Of a stretch of DNA of 64,000 nt, positions 1 to 13,564 are shown piece by piece. Source of the DNA: Gadus chalcogrammus (Eukaryota > Chordata > Actinopteri > Gadiformes > Gadidae); NCBI RefSeq assembly GCF_026213295.1, contig NC_079426.1, positions 28,561,102-28,625,101 on the forward strand, in the 5' to 3' direction. How positions within the stretch are numbered: position 1 is the first letter of the stretch; each line of letters opens with the position of its first letter. A model generated the notes under the pieces. It did not search any database. It was not told the DNA's origin and saw only the letters and a list, made by a program, of their open reading frames with translations. Position numbers and translations under genes: made by a program.

Positions 1-371
1 CAACTCATTTGGATGGATGGATTTATTTGAGTATCTATTTAGCTAATTTACAGTTTTGGTCTTATTAGGTGAGTGCTGCATGCAGCGCTCAACTGTTGTT
101 CTTCATAAGTTTTATTCTTTCTTTCTTTCTATCTTTCTCTCTGTCTTATTCTCTACAAACTTTGGGACCTATCTCCTTCCTCAATCTTTCACCTAGAGAC
201 TCCATTCAAATTTTCAGAATAGCTTGGAATCGCGCGCTTCATTTCAGATTTCTTAATATTTTATACTTTTTAAGATATTCTACTTTTAAAATACTGTCTT
301 TTTTCAACATGGGAGTCAATGGGTGTTTAAGACGTAACTAAATCAATTTCCAACCGTTTATCTTTGTTCAA
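1..371. other. Repeat-derived flank, no gene seen
   Basis: AT-rich non-coding sequence with a short (CTTT)n tract near 115-140. The motif around 95-120 (tgttgttcttcataag) recurs at 61527-61545 ahead of a related repeat copy, so this is probably the start of a dispersed repeat. No exon or RNA gene was recognised. Confidence 0.4.
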
Positions 372-486
372 ACCATTTAACAAATCTACACACTTGTATC
401 TTCAATAATATCTAAACCAAATTTCGATATAATTTAAACTTTCTTCAGAATCACAGTTATAGTTTCATACCGGCTTCGTTTTCAGC
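372..486 (+). repeat. Direct repeat, copy 1 (115 bp)
   Basis: This stretch, starting accatttaacaaatc and ending cggcttcgttttcag, is repeated with few changes at 1232-1346. The copies are 860 bp apart, and the space between them holds the foldback element 494-890 and the LINE end 975-1224. This suggests a repeat unit present in tandem. Confidence 0.75.
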
Positions 487-493
487 TTGTTTT

Positions 494-890
494 CTATGGA
501 AACATATATGTAGAATTCAAATGGCAATGCAATTTGCAATTCAATAAGTCATTACATTATGCAATTGACAATTCATTCTGCAATTGAATAATGTAATTTG
601 TAAAGACGTTATTCAAATACGTTATACGGGGACGCTATAGCTTTTCAATTTGAATAAAGGAACTCCAAAAATTTGACAAAATGTTATTCTATTTTTATTG
701 TTATAACTTTTGCAAATTGTATTGAGGATTTCATTGTCACTTTGCATCTTAAAATACACTTTGAATAACGTGTTTACAAATTACATTATTAAATACATAA
801 TTAATTGTCAATTGCATAATGAAAGGACTTATTGAATTGCAAATTGCAATTTGCATTGCCATTTGAATTTTGCTACATATGCTTCCATAG
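494..890. mobile_element. Foldback (MITE-like) element, ~397 bp
   Basis: The two ends form a long imperfect inverted repeat. The left arm starts ctatggaaacatatatgtag and the right arm ends ctacatatgcttccatag, and pairing continues about 120 bp inward through gcaattgca-rich sequence. TTTT lies on both outer sides (duplication uncertain). There is no coding capacity. Superfamily not assigned. Confidence 0.75.
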
Positions 891-974
891 TTTTCATTGA
901 AGACGTCTGCCCATTCTGACACATCTACTTCTTAAGACATTGTAACTCAATCATTTTTCAACTGTTTACCTTCT

Positions 975-1224
975 CATCTCATCTCATCTCATCTTCGTCC
1001 GCTTATTCGGGGTCGGGTCGCGGGGGGAGCAGCTCAAGCAGGGGGCCCCAGACTTCCCTTTCCCGGGCCACATTGACCAGCTCTGACGGGGGGATCCCGA
1101 GGCGTTCCCAGGCCAGTGTTGAGATATAATCTCTCCACCTAGTCCTGGGTCTTCCCCGAGGTCTCCTCCCCACTGGACGTGCCTGAAACACCTCCCAAGG
1201 AAGGTGCCCAGTGGGCATCTGGTA
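975..1224 (-). mobile_element. 3' end of a non-LTR retrotransposon (L2/CR1-like)
   Basis: The minus strand encodes the end of a LINE ORF2 with GRPRTRWRDYI, LAWERLGIPPSEL and a terminal LLPPRPDPE, followed by a (GATGA)n-type tail (tctcatctcatc on the + strand). The element is 5' truncated. A 58-bp piece of the same family is at 53743-53800. Confidence 0.75.
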
Positions 1225-1299
1225 CCTACCAAACTATTTAACAAATCGACACACTTGTATTTTCAATAATATCCAAACGGAATTTGGATATCATTTAAA

Positions 1300-2031
<732 letters not shown>

Positions 2032-2223
2032 ATAATAAAGTCTTCTCCTAAGGGCACGCCATATGTGGAGGCTGATAGTTGGCCTCCGGTTAGTGGACAT
2101 TGTGCAACGATTTAAGATCAAAATGCTACATTTTGTTATTCGTGGTGATGTCAGGGAACACAAAGCTGAATTTTGGCCCAAGGCCACTCCTCCTTTAGTT
2201 TGTGAATGCTAATAGACATCAGG

Positions 2224-3330
2224 GGCCCTATTTTAACGGTCTGAAACGCAAGTGAGAAGCGCCAAGCGCAATTAGCTTTGTTGGCGGTTCTATGGCGATG
2301 TCGCTAGTTTACCGGCGGGAAAAATTACTCTTGCGCCCGGCGCAAATCTTAAAAGGGTTGGTCTGAAGTAGCCTAATTACCCGTAGGTGTGGTTTGTGCG
2401 TAACGTGCAATAAACCAATGAGAGTGCCAGCTCCCATCCCCTTTAAGAGCCATGAGCGCATTTGAATCTGACAAGTTGATATTTTGACAGCGCGTCTGCA
2501 GTCTCCGATGAGACAGATGCACATGAATTTCAAACTTCAAATGGCTCAGTTTATGGCCAAATAATATGGCCTAATTCACACATGGAATAAGGTTTTCTTC
2601 CACAACTTCAAATACTGAGTCCTATTTAATATGGTTCTATTTAATGATATTTAATGATATACGCAATACATTATAAACATAGTTTCTTATCAGTGTTGTC
2701 ATTATCGTTATCGACTTGTGTTCCCAATATGTGTCCCCCGTTAATATACATTGACATGCGTTACGTGTTTAGTTTGAGTGTGTTTAAACAGATGACGCAC
2801 ACACATGCGGTAAAACAATATTTTCTCACGATCAAATACTCATCATCCTAAAAGTTGTGGGCATGTACACGATGTCTGTGTCAAGAAAATATGTGTTTGC
2901 TGTACAGTGTTTGCAGATGCATTGATTTAAAAGTACAACTTACCGCTGTATCAGCTGTTCTTTCCCAAATAATTTACCAAGAATGTGTGGCTAGGTAGAT
3001 GAGAGAAGCAAAGTGTTAGCGCGAGGTGCACAAGCAACATTATGCATGCGCCCTTAAAATAGCATCTCAACAATGCGCCACTGACCTTTAACCAGGTACT
3101 TCCTGGTTTGTGGCGCAATTGTTTTCTGAAACTGCAGAATAGCACAAGGGAACGTTTGCGCCAGAGCATGCCTCCTCCTTTCGCAGAGCCGCCCCTTGGG
3201 GCGCAAGATCATTCCCCTAATTTACCGACGCGTGGAGCAGGAGGAAAAGAACGCACTGCGCCAGTTGCAAACTAGCAACGACACATGCGCCAGTGATTAA
3301 GTCAATTGCGCCGGATGCAAGATACGGCCC
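2224..3330. mobile_element. Non-autonomous DNA transposon, ~1.1 kb
   Basis: The ends are related inverted repeats: gggccctattttaacgg on the left and gcatccggcgc...gggcc (inverted) on the right. The right two-thirds is repeated in opposite orientation at 25081-26925. No transposase ORF is visible. No clear target-site duplication was found. Confidence 0.7.
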
Positions 3331-5180
3331 ATAACTACTACTGTCTGGGTATAATTACATACATTTCAATGAGTGTCAGAGAGTCAAATGATAGCCCCCC
3401 GCTCATGGAGACACTAAGCCCCAAAAAACTGTTTTGCACATACCTCTAGAGTATAATGAAGTCATCATTGTTGTAAATATTAACTGTAAGATTTGTTCAT
3501 AAATTCACAAAAACAATGGGTTAGCAGCTAACTAGACTTTCCAAATGTACACTATAGAATGAGGTCATGTAGTGGTGGGAAGTCATGACTGGAGTCCATT
3601 TATTCTGATCTGTACTCTATCTGACAACAAATATTATATTAGTAGAGAATAAAAAAGTTAACCGCAATTACTGCCTACAAGAAAAAATAAATATCTACCA
3701 TAAAACAAAATACACAAAAAAGGTTCAAATATAGAAAGACTATGTAGGAAGAGTCTGTTAGAATTCCTTTCATTCAATAATCGTGGCTTTCCTGATCTGC
3801 CCTCTACAGTTCTAAATATTCACCATACGACACTTTTCACAATGTTCCTGATTTATCTGAGGTATAAAGACACAGTGTTGATTTTCTCTCTTCTTTAAAT
3901 ACCCTAGCCACTAGACTGTTTGGCCTGAGGACATGCATTCAAGCATGGAAGCTGTTCTGCCCCCTCAGACCTCATCGTGAACTCAACCATATTGGCCCGT
4001 CTATGTCAATCCGGTGATATTGCTCCTTCCTACATAACAATAGCCATCGTGCTGAAGAAACCAGCAGCCACAGGACACCAGCCAAGGTATCAACTGCCAC
4101 ACCCGACCCATGACCTTGAACTATCGCCAGTCAAGGTTTAAGAGCGCTGTCACATGCACACAATATTGGTCCTTTTTAATCTGACTGTAGCAGGGTCAAA
4201 GAGCGTGCGGAGACCACAGTTCGTCGTCCCTCACTGGGTTCCTCGTTATTTTAACGACAGCAAAACAAATCAGAGGCTTGAAATTATCAAATCAACAACA
4301 TCCGGGAGAATCCTTGCGTTCAGCGCTCCACGACCTGCCTTCGATCTCTGGTGGAGATCTCTGTGGGGATCTCTGTGGAGATCGCTGCTGGGGATCTCTG
4401 GTGGGATCTCTGGTGGGGATCGCGTTTGGATCACTCCCCTCTTCGCCTCACTCTGCTCCCCGGTGTTCCTACTACAAACAAGCAGGCACATAAATACACA
4501 CTCCCTGGATTAGCCTGATTGCGAGCAGGTGCCCGCAATCAGACCCAATCCCCCCAGCCGATCCGGTGCCCTCCCAACCTGCCCATACTCCCCCTGCAGG
4601 CCAGACGCCGCAGGTCCCCTCACACTGACCCTGGTACGGGGGCCCCTCATTGACTCAAAGGGGTGGATCGGTTGTCATTTTTAATCTGACCCTGGTACGG
4701 GGCCATCATTGACACATAGGTGTGGATAGGCTGAACCAGAGAACTCAGGGGACTGGTAAGGATGCACAATTGTATTTTCTCCAAAAAGGAGGAATCGAGG
4801 GCATTCGCCGGTGACTTCCAATAGAAGAACATAAAACTAGTCATAGACCTAAGGGGCAAGAAATGTCGCCAAAGAGAAAACAGAAAGCAATAGAAAACAA
4901 CAAGGTTATAGAAGACTAAGCATGGAGAACCCCGACTTAGAACATTATACATTGGAACTAATCAACCACGAGGGGATATGTCTAACAAAGAGCCAAACAA
5001 AGGAGAGCATCCACTGAACACACTAAGGAGTTTTAACCTGGAACCGGGACCCTGGTCATGTTGGTTGGGGTGCTTTTTCACCCAGCCAGACCAAAGCATC
5101 CAGTCCCTGACTGCATGGTCTGAAGACCACTACAGATTGACATAGAACAGACAATAGGGCCTGTCATATACCTGTGTAAT
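3331..5180. other. Non-coding stretch with short repeats, no gene seen
   Basis: No exon matching PIEZO1 or another family was found. Two copies of tgaccctggtacgggg (about 4625 and 4686) and a small 18-20 bp tandem block (4340-4432) suggest decayed repeat sequence, possibly LTR-derived, but this is not proven. Confidence 0.4.
4340..4432. repeat. Imperfect tandem repeat (ggatctctggtgg-type)
   Basis: Five or so degenerate copies of an 18-20 bp unit built on ggatctctgg/tgg.gatctctgt. Confidence 0.75.
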
Positions 5181-5264
<84 letters not shown>

Positions 5265-5284
5265 TGTGTGTGTGTGTGTGTGGT
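5181..5284. repeat. (GT)n microsatellite
   Basis: Nearly uninterrupted GT repeats with a few GG interruptions. Confidence 0.97.
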
Positions 5285-5449
5285 GTGTGTATTTTCATCA
5301 GAAAAAAGGGTGAGCCAACAAGTGATAATGTGGAGCTCAGTTCCAGGAGGGACAGCAGAGGGCATAACTATGAGGATGAAACACAGGTACATGTATATTA
5401 ACACAAGAAATGAAGATTGTGTTTACAGCCTCATCTTTTATTTGACAGT

Positions 5450-5452
5450 GTG

Positions 5453-5500
<48 letters not shown>

Positions 5501-5503
5501 TGT

Positions 5504-5545
<42 letters not shown>

Positions 5546-5554
5546 TGTGTGTGT
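5450..5554. repeat. (GT)n microsatellite
   Basis: Second interrupted GT array, ending about 20 bp before the candidate exon at 5577. Confidence 0.97.
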
Positions 5555-5576
5555 TAGTTTATGCTCCTGTCTTCAG

Positions 5577-5619
5577 GTCATTCAGAGAGACCGAGACACT
5601 GGGGGAGAGGCCATTAGTG
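5577..5619 (+). CDS. piezo1: Candidate short piezo1 exon (doubtful)
   Basis: A 43-nt stretch bounded by cttcag and gtaagc, readable as [14 protein letters not shown]. It lies where a variable cytosolic linker exon is expected. Its reading frame does not match the phase needed by the next exon (5755): the phase that would fit contains a TAG. It is therefore a misplaced exon, carries an indel, or is a chance splice-site pair. Confidence 0.35.
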
Positions 5620-8600
5620 GTAAGCTGCATCTATAAAATATATTTAACATAATATTGATTATTTTACGGTATAAATTTAAAAAACTAAAAACACATTTTT
5701 AGCAGCAGGATACGAGTATAGTTCATTTCTTAATTGCAGCCTTTTATTCCCCAGACCTCTGCCTGCCATTAACCCAGAAGGAGAGAAAAACCCGTTCTTG
5801 TCATGGGACGAGATGGTGATGCAGCAGAGCTACGTCTGTGCTCTCATAGCCATGATGGTACATCTCAGCTAGGGTCAAACAAAGTGCATCCAATGTTATG
5901 CTCTGTCCATGGGTCCTCAAATCGTGTCCGTATCGTAGGAAATGGCAATTAGGTTGATACATAACTGGATAGGGTAGATCAGCACAATAATATAACTATT
6001 ACAAATTAATTTCAGTAGAGGCTAATATTAACATGACTGTGTAAGATATACAGTACACAGTGTAACAATACAGTCAAACGAATTTCTGTCATAGTTATTC
6101 TGCCCCTATAGCCTACCACAAAATCAAAAACATTGAGAGTTCCAGATACCCTTGTCTTGCGCAATCACACTGCTTGAACACCATGTTCATGCAGAGCAGT
6201 GTCAAGCCACACCTTCCTTCACATAGCCTACTGAAATTACGTCTTCTGAACTCGCAAGCCACTTAAAAGCGGTTAGGATCACGCTAATTCCGCCGGAAGT
6301 CCCCAAAGTAGGCAGCACCCCATTAATATTATAACTAGGTATCATTAAAAGGCCTGCAGGAAGTGGTTACCTTATTAATAGAACCTTGCCTAAGAGTAAT
6401 TTACAAGCAAGATAGTGATAGTGGATAGGTAGTGTACATGTTGATCCGGTAGTGATAGGTAGTGTAGCATGTGATACATGAACTGGTGAATCCGGAGGAG
6501 CTGGTGTACATTGGTCGACGCTCTTGGCTCCTCTCGCTGTTTTGGAGGTCATATCTCCTACGCTGAGCCCTCATCTTCGCTGCTCTGCTCAGCTCTGTGT
6601 GTTAGTCTGTAAGTTGTCAGGCAGAAGATGATATAAACACATTCCTCAGTTTTCAGCTACTCAATCACTTCAGTGGCAGTCAGCTGCCTCAACATTCACT
6701 GTTTCGGGGACAGAGCCTTTCTCCAGGGTTGCTCCCAGGCTCTGGGAACTCCCTCCCCAAAAGACATCAGAGAGCTCAAATTCCCTCCCATTTGTCCAAG
6801 TGCCGCCTCAAGACCAATCTTTTTCTCTACTGCCTTCTCTTAGCCCCCAACCCCCCCATCCTATCTGAGTGTGTGTCAGTGATGTATGTCTGTTGTTTGT
6901 TTTACCACCAGCCTCCCCTCAGTTTAAAGCGACTTTGAGTCCTAGAAATGCGCTATATAAATCGAATTTATTTATTATTATATTACTATTATTATTATTA
7001 TTATTTATATACTACATCAAGTTCATGTTTTTTCTTCATAATTTACATTTTCGTTAGGTGTGGAGCGATCACTTACCACAGCTGGCTGACCTTTGTGCTG
7101 TTGCTATGGGCTTGTCTCATATGGATTGTGCGGTCCAGGTACTATAAAGACAATAACATTCAGGTCTGAAGCAATGTATTGAAAAACTTTCCTATACATT
7201 TGAAACAATCCTATTTCCTTGTGTTTTGTTCAGACGCCACGTGGCCATGCTGTGCCTCGCCCTTCATCCTGTTCTACGGCCCTGGCGCTGTGTTTCTCTG
7301 CAGTTCATCTGGGCCATGGAGTTCCAGCTAGAGCTGCCCAACAATGTGGGGCTGCTGAGTCTCAGACAGCTGGGCTTAGATAGGGCTCAGTACCCATGCC
7401 TCAGGCTAGGCGCTATGGTAAGCAGGTCCCTATTTAATTGACAATAAAGTAAGAGAAACCAAGGACTTGAAAGCAGGTCTTAGAAGTCACACAAGATAGT
7501 CTCACAAGATGGCTCGGAACTGGGTGTTTAACTTTATTTAGATAGAAATTTGTTTAAATCCACTTATGTTTCTGTACATTTCTTTTCTCCTCAGCTTCTC
7601 TTTACTCTTACCTTCTGGCTGTTGTTGCGGCAATCAGTGAAAGAGATTTTCAGTAGGAAAATTAAGATGTTCACTCAACTCCAAGAGGTCAATACCAGAG
7701 GTGAAGGTTATTCCTTTCCTCTTGCTTACACAGACATGCCCACCTGCAGAAGTGTATATTTAGCCATGAAACGCTAACATAAACAATATCACAATATTAT
7801 TTTATTACAAACATCTTTAAAAGCCTGTGCATGTTTTAGAGACACGTAAACAAATATGAGATGAGAGGCCAGTAACAAACAACTGACGGAGCGTTATAGT
7901 TTAGTGGCTGTTTGACTACTTAGATAAGTCTATGGGTCTGGTGTGTATAGGACTGTTCACTTAGAATACCTTGTCACCATTTCTCAATGTTCTCTTTGTG
8001 TTTACTTCTCCTGTGATGACCATATATAGGACAGAGTGGGGGTGATGCATCAGTGCTGAAGGTGGTGGGAGGAGTGGTGATGAGCTGCTATGCCAAGTAC
8101 TGGATCTACGTCTGTGGAGGGATGTTTATCATGGTCTCCTTCGCTGGGAAGCTTGTTGGATACAAAATCGTTTACATGCTGCTCTTCCTTCTCTGCCTAT
8201 GCCTCTATCAGGTCGGATATTGTCACCACCCCACTGCATTCCTCTACGTCATTGTACTATTTATTATTGTGTTATATTATGTGTTTTATTATTTGATTCA
8301 TTATAGTTTTTGTGAATAATGTAAATGTATTTATAATTTACCTTTTACATTTAGGGCATTTAGCAGACGCTTTTATTCAAAGCAAATTACAATAAGTACA
8401 TTTGTCAGAAGAAAGATAAAAATCAATATATCGCTTTCGGCACAGTAAGGATGTTCAGTGCCAAGCACTTACAATCACTAGGTAAACTGCTTCCCCGTAT
8501 ACAACAAAGATAACTAGGGTAATTATGTAAAGTAATTATTTAATTCTGTCCAGTCACCCATATGTCATGTGTCCAGGTGTACTACTCCCTGTGGAGGAAG

Positions 8601-11600
8601 CTGCTGAAGGTGTTCTGGTGGCTGGTAGTGGCCTACACCATGCTTATCTTAATCTCAATCTACACCTACCAGTTTGAGGACTTCCCTGGCTACTGGAGGA
8701 ACCTCACTGGGTTCACAGAGGAACAGTGGGTTGACCTTTTCTTATCTCCTCATAGGTCTTTTAACCATTCAAATACATTGTTTATAGCTTACCAGAATAA
8801 ATTTACTTTTATGTTTTGTAATGTGGCTAATTAATACATCCAAACGATTTAGGCTGAGAACAAATAAAGAATACAGTCAAAATTTGACAACAGAAAAGGT
8901 TCGGAGGAAAGGATTGACTAATGGTCATCAGTAGACAGTAGACTTACAGCATTTGAAGAAGAAGAAGGTGAGGGGGTCTGCAACCATAAGGATGCTAGGT
9001 AGCTCCACCATTAGGGGGAACTTATCCAGGCATGGTTTTCTTGACCGGTGACCGGGTTACGGTTGTTTGAACCTAACCTTAACCCCTGCTCCCATAGTCT
9101 AACATAACGTCTGCGTTTCCAGGTTGGCTGACATCGGCCTGGAGACATTTGCTCTGTCAGAGCTGTTCAGCAGCATCCTGATCCCCGGCTTCTTCTTGCT
9201 GGCATGCATATTGCAGCTGCACTATTTCCACACGCCGTTCATGAGCCTCACAGACCTGGAGCACGTAAACCCTTTACACAGGTGATTAATGAGATGATTG
9301 TTTATACATGTTTTAGGCTTTTGCTATAAATCCATCTATTTTACAATACGCTGTAGTTATTGACTGCTGTTATTATACAATGCAGTGGCGGCTGGTGGTT
9401 TTTAAAGTGAGGGAGGAAGGACTGCGCGCTTGGTTGCCATTGGCCTGCTTGCACTGTTGGTGTATGGTGGCATAAGAATGTGAGACTCAGTTTGTCACTC
9501 AAGTTGTTTCAGGGTGTTTTGGCGAACTACAAAATAGCAGGGAGGGAGTTATGTGAACAAAATGTATACAAAGCCACCAGTGGCATCACTGTAATTTGAG
9601 AAGGAAAGGATGCAAAGCATATTAGTCAAATCAGGCCTACTATTGATTTGTAAAAGTAAATAAAAAAATCTGGGCCTATTATTGGGCCTATTTTTGCCCT
9701 CACTGACTGAAGTTATTTAGCTATGTTTATTTTCAGTTACAATTGCTTGTAATGCTACCAGTAAGTCATGCGTACCTAGCAAACCATGTAGCACTCACAA
9801 CACTGACGTTGCCATTACTTCTGATGACCTTGATTTTGGGAAGTGGTCTACCTCTTTCTGAATGAATGGAATGGTTTTTGTAATAAGACGTTAACAATGT
9901 CCTCCGTTTCCAATGTTTCCATTGTGCATTTAGGATCTCGCTATCGCAGATTTCGCTTCTGCGTCTCTCAGACTGAGCACCGCGGCAATGCAGACCGGGT
10001 TTGTTATCGACAGCGTTGCCAGATTGGGCAGATTTCCCGCCCAATGATAATTTTTCCAGCCTAACATGGTTAAAAGTAGCCCAATTGGGTGGGAAATCGG
10101 ACCAATCTGGCAACGCTGCTCAACATCCAGGGATCCTGCTTATTGGTTCATAGCGCAGACGGATAGATTTTTGCGCGAATCAGACCCCTTAAGGTCCCAC
10201 CCACTCAGAGGAGGATTTTCCTCCTCTCTCCCATTGAAACCCATGTTATCCACCGGCCGCCAGTACTTTCGGGAAAATGAATGGGAGTGGACGGCGGCGG
10301 AGGGAGGACGTTCCTCCCTGAAGTAATTGTCAATAGGCGATAGGGGGTGCTAATGTCCCTTTACCCAGGGAAACGAACATTATATATTCAAAGGCAATAA
10401 AGTAGTCATATTTAAGGGCATTAATTCATTACAATAGTCGGGGCAATCTAAATTTTTTATTCTCAACAATGTTAGGGAGGATCTTCCTCCCTCTCCTCAA
10501 TGGAGAAGCCTCCACTGATACAATGTGTAATACATGCGTTAAATATTAATGTTAATCATATGATGTTTATATGGTGATTACTAAATATATCATCCTGAAA
10601 TCAGAAAGAGTGGCTGCGCCAATTCTGAGGGCACTGAGTGCCTTGATGAAGATCTGGAGATCGGAAACCACGATCTAGAGGATGGAGGTGAGTGGTTCTC
10701 CCATTCTTTAGCTTGAACTTATGATAAGATCGTCCAGTTTATAGTTAAATTGAGGTAGGAATTCATTATGTAGCTCTTGTTTATGTAAGAGAGAACATAT
10801 TGAAGTATGTGACGTAATATACAAATTATGATCAGATGTTGAGTAACAGCTCCTGCTTGTAAGATCTATGTGGTCGTTTCTACTGAAATTACCCAACTTA
10901 AACCAAATCAGGAAGAACTTACCAATAGATATGAATATATTTTTATTTTGTTTTTCAAATTATCTGATATCACACCTGTCGCTAAACCATTCTTCTCTCC
11001 TCCACATCCTCGACTCCAGCGCTTATGCCTAGTAAATGGGGTCTAGTGATGGATAGGTTGCTGGTTCTTTGCAGACAGTTTTCAGATACGTTGACCCAGA
11101 CTCAGGAGTTTCTCTGGAGGTTACTTGAACTCCACATCGTTAAGATGGTGGCCTTCTACACCGTGTGGGTCGCTCTAGGAGAGGTAACCACCTCTTCTCT
11201 CTTAATCCGATCTGTCTTTTAAGGCTCTATTCAGAATTGGAATATTAAGAAATAAGTACAAGCTCATATCATCCTCTCTTTTAATGTTTTCACCTCTCCC
11301 CCTGCAGCCTTCAGTCATGAACCTGTTGCTGGTGGTCCTGTGGTCCCTAGCCATGCCCTACGGCCGCTTCAGGCCCATGGCGTCCTGTCTGTCCACCGTC
11401 TGGGTGTGTGTCATCATCGTGTGTAAGATGCTGTACCAGCTGGTCATCGTCAATCCGGACAAGTACTCAAACAACTGCAGCCTGGTAAGATTTAACGTAC
11501 GGTATATCAAGAGATTGTTACTGAAAGAAGATATATAATCCTTTATAATCCGACGGTCTCTGAACCAAACCAGACACAGTTGGCACCACAAACTGCTCTA

Positions 11601-13240
11601 CTTGTTAGTCATCTAGGTTAGATTCTTCATTGGTCATGTTTCCCCCCCCCCTCCCCTCCCCACATCCCATTAAAATGAATGACGTGAAAGTGACACAAAT
11701 GCAATATTTTAAAGTGATTTTAAAAGTGCTGTAAGCATGTTATGGGTACTTGCGAAGGTAATCAATAACATTTCTCCTGAAGTGATGTGAGTTTGAGAAC
11801 AGTTAATGATGGGTGAAGTCGGGTTGGTCTGAGCTATCATCTCCACCTCCTCCCCATCAGCCTTTCGCCAACATGACCAACCTGTCCCCGGAGCAGATGA
11901 AGAACTCTACGCTGTACAAGGGGCCCGTGGACCCCGCCAACTGGTTCGGCTTCAGGAAAGATGCCACAGTGCTGGGATACAGCAAAGTGCGCTTACACCT
12001 ATAATTCCTTTATAGTATAAAATGTTAATTTTTAACAACATAGTTGCCCTGTCTACACAAGACAAAGCTTTTGCAATCTAGACTGTATCTGTATTAAATA
12101 TTAAATGTATACATTTTACATACAGGGCACAACAATGTTGGATAAATGCAGCGTATAACATCTCTGGAGGGGGTTTGATGAAGGGTGTCTGTATCTCTCG
12201 TTCAACTCTTCCCGCCTGATAGGACTGAGAAAAACATCCCTCTTTGCATTGCAAGGTTCAGAAAGCTTGTGTAAACATGGTCAATGCTAAACTCTATCCC
12301 CATGATGGCTCACACTAAACGTGTAACATTGCTTTTCCAGTTCAGTGGGTTGGAGCAGTGAGATTTATTCAGATGACTATTCTCTTCTTTCAGAATCATT
12401 TGGTGGTCCTTATGCTGCTGGTGTTTGAAGCCACAGTCTACCGTCACCAGATCCACCACTACTGCCAGGTCCAGTGCTCCCCCCCTGCGGTCCAGACCCT
12501 GTTCCCCGCGGCCACCAGAGACACTCTGGACCAGGGCCTCATGAACTGCCTCAAGTACCTGCTCAACTACGCCTTCTACAAGTTTGGGCTGGAGGTTTGT
12601 TTGTTTTGTGCTTTTCAACACATTGTTAAGCAACAACCTCTTGTTTTTATACCCTACAATTACCCCAGCTGTGGTTATTTTAACAGCTTAATTATGTGTT
12701 TCCCTTCATAAAATGGTTAGATCCCACAGTCATGGTGTAGGCATTGAATTACACAATTGATCACATATCACATGCGTCATTGTGTAGTTCTGTTCTATTC
12801 TCCTGACCAATGAACTGTATGAAATCAGTTCTATATCAGGCCGAGAAGCAGCTGGGGCCGTTAGTAAGACGTCTGTTACTCTGCAAGATCGTTTGTAGTT
12901 CACAGCCTCTCCTACGGACGCAGCTAACTGTGCTAGTAGCTTGATAGGCATGTTGAACACAGGAGTGCTGAAGTGTAAAGTAGGACCCCTGGTTGTGTAT
13001 ACGTGGAGTCCAAGCCTCTTCAACCAATAACACATCATCATCACCAGAAGTCTTGAGTGCTTTCACATTTCACATGTATCTGTAACTCTCTGTCTCTCCT
13101 ACTTCATTTATCTCTCCCTCTCTCCTTCCTATACATCCATTTCTTGTTCTCTTTCATCATTCTCTAGCTTGCTTTCCATTTTGTCTCACCTCAAAGCATG
13201 TGGATAGACTTTAAGATGAGCAAAGTGTGTGTGTGTGTTT

Positions 13241-13297
<57 letters not shown>

Positions 13298-13488
13298 GGG
13301 GAGTTTAATCTGTTTGGAAGAGAGTGTTTTTGTGTGTGTCAGAGTGACAAATAAGATATTCTTAGTGTGCGTGTATGTGTGTGTGTGTTTTAGTTTGTGT
13401 GTGTCTCTGTGTGTGTGTGTGTGGGGGGGAGTTTAATCTGTTTGGAAGAGAGTGTTTTGTGCGTCAGAGTGACAAATAAGATTTTCTA

Positions 13489-13564
<76 letters not shown>

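Noticed and set aside
8721..8834. Extension of the 8577 exon into [15 protein letters not shown]
   Set aside because: An internal donor (gaaca|gtgggt) joins exactly to the conserved LADIGLE exon; the extension has no similarity to PIEZO1.
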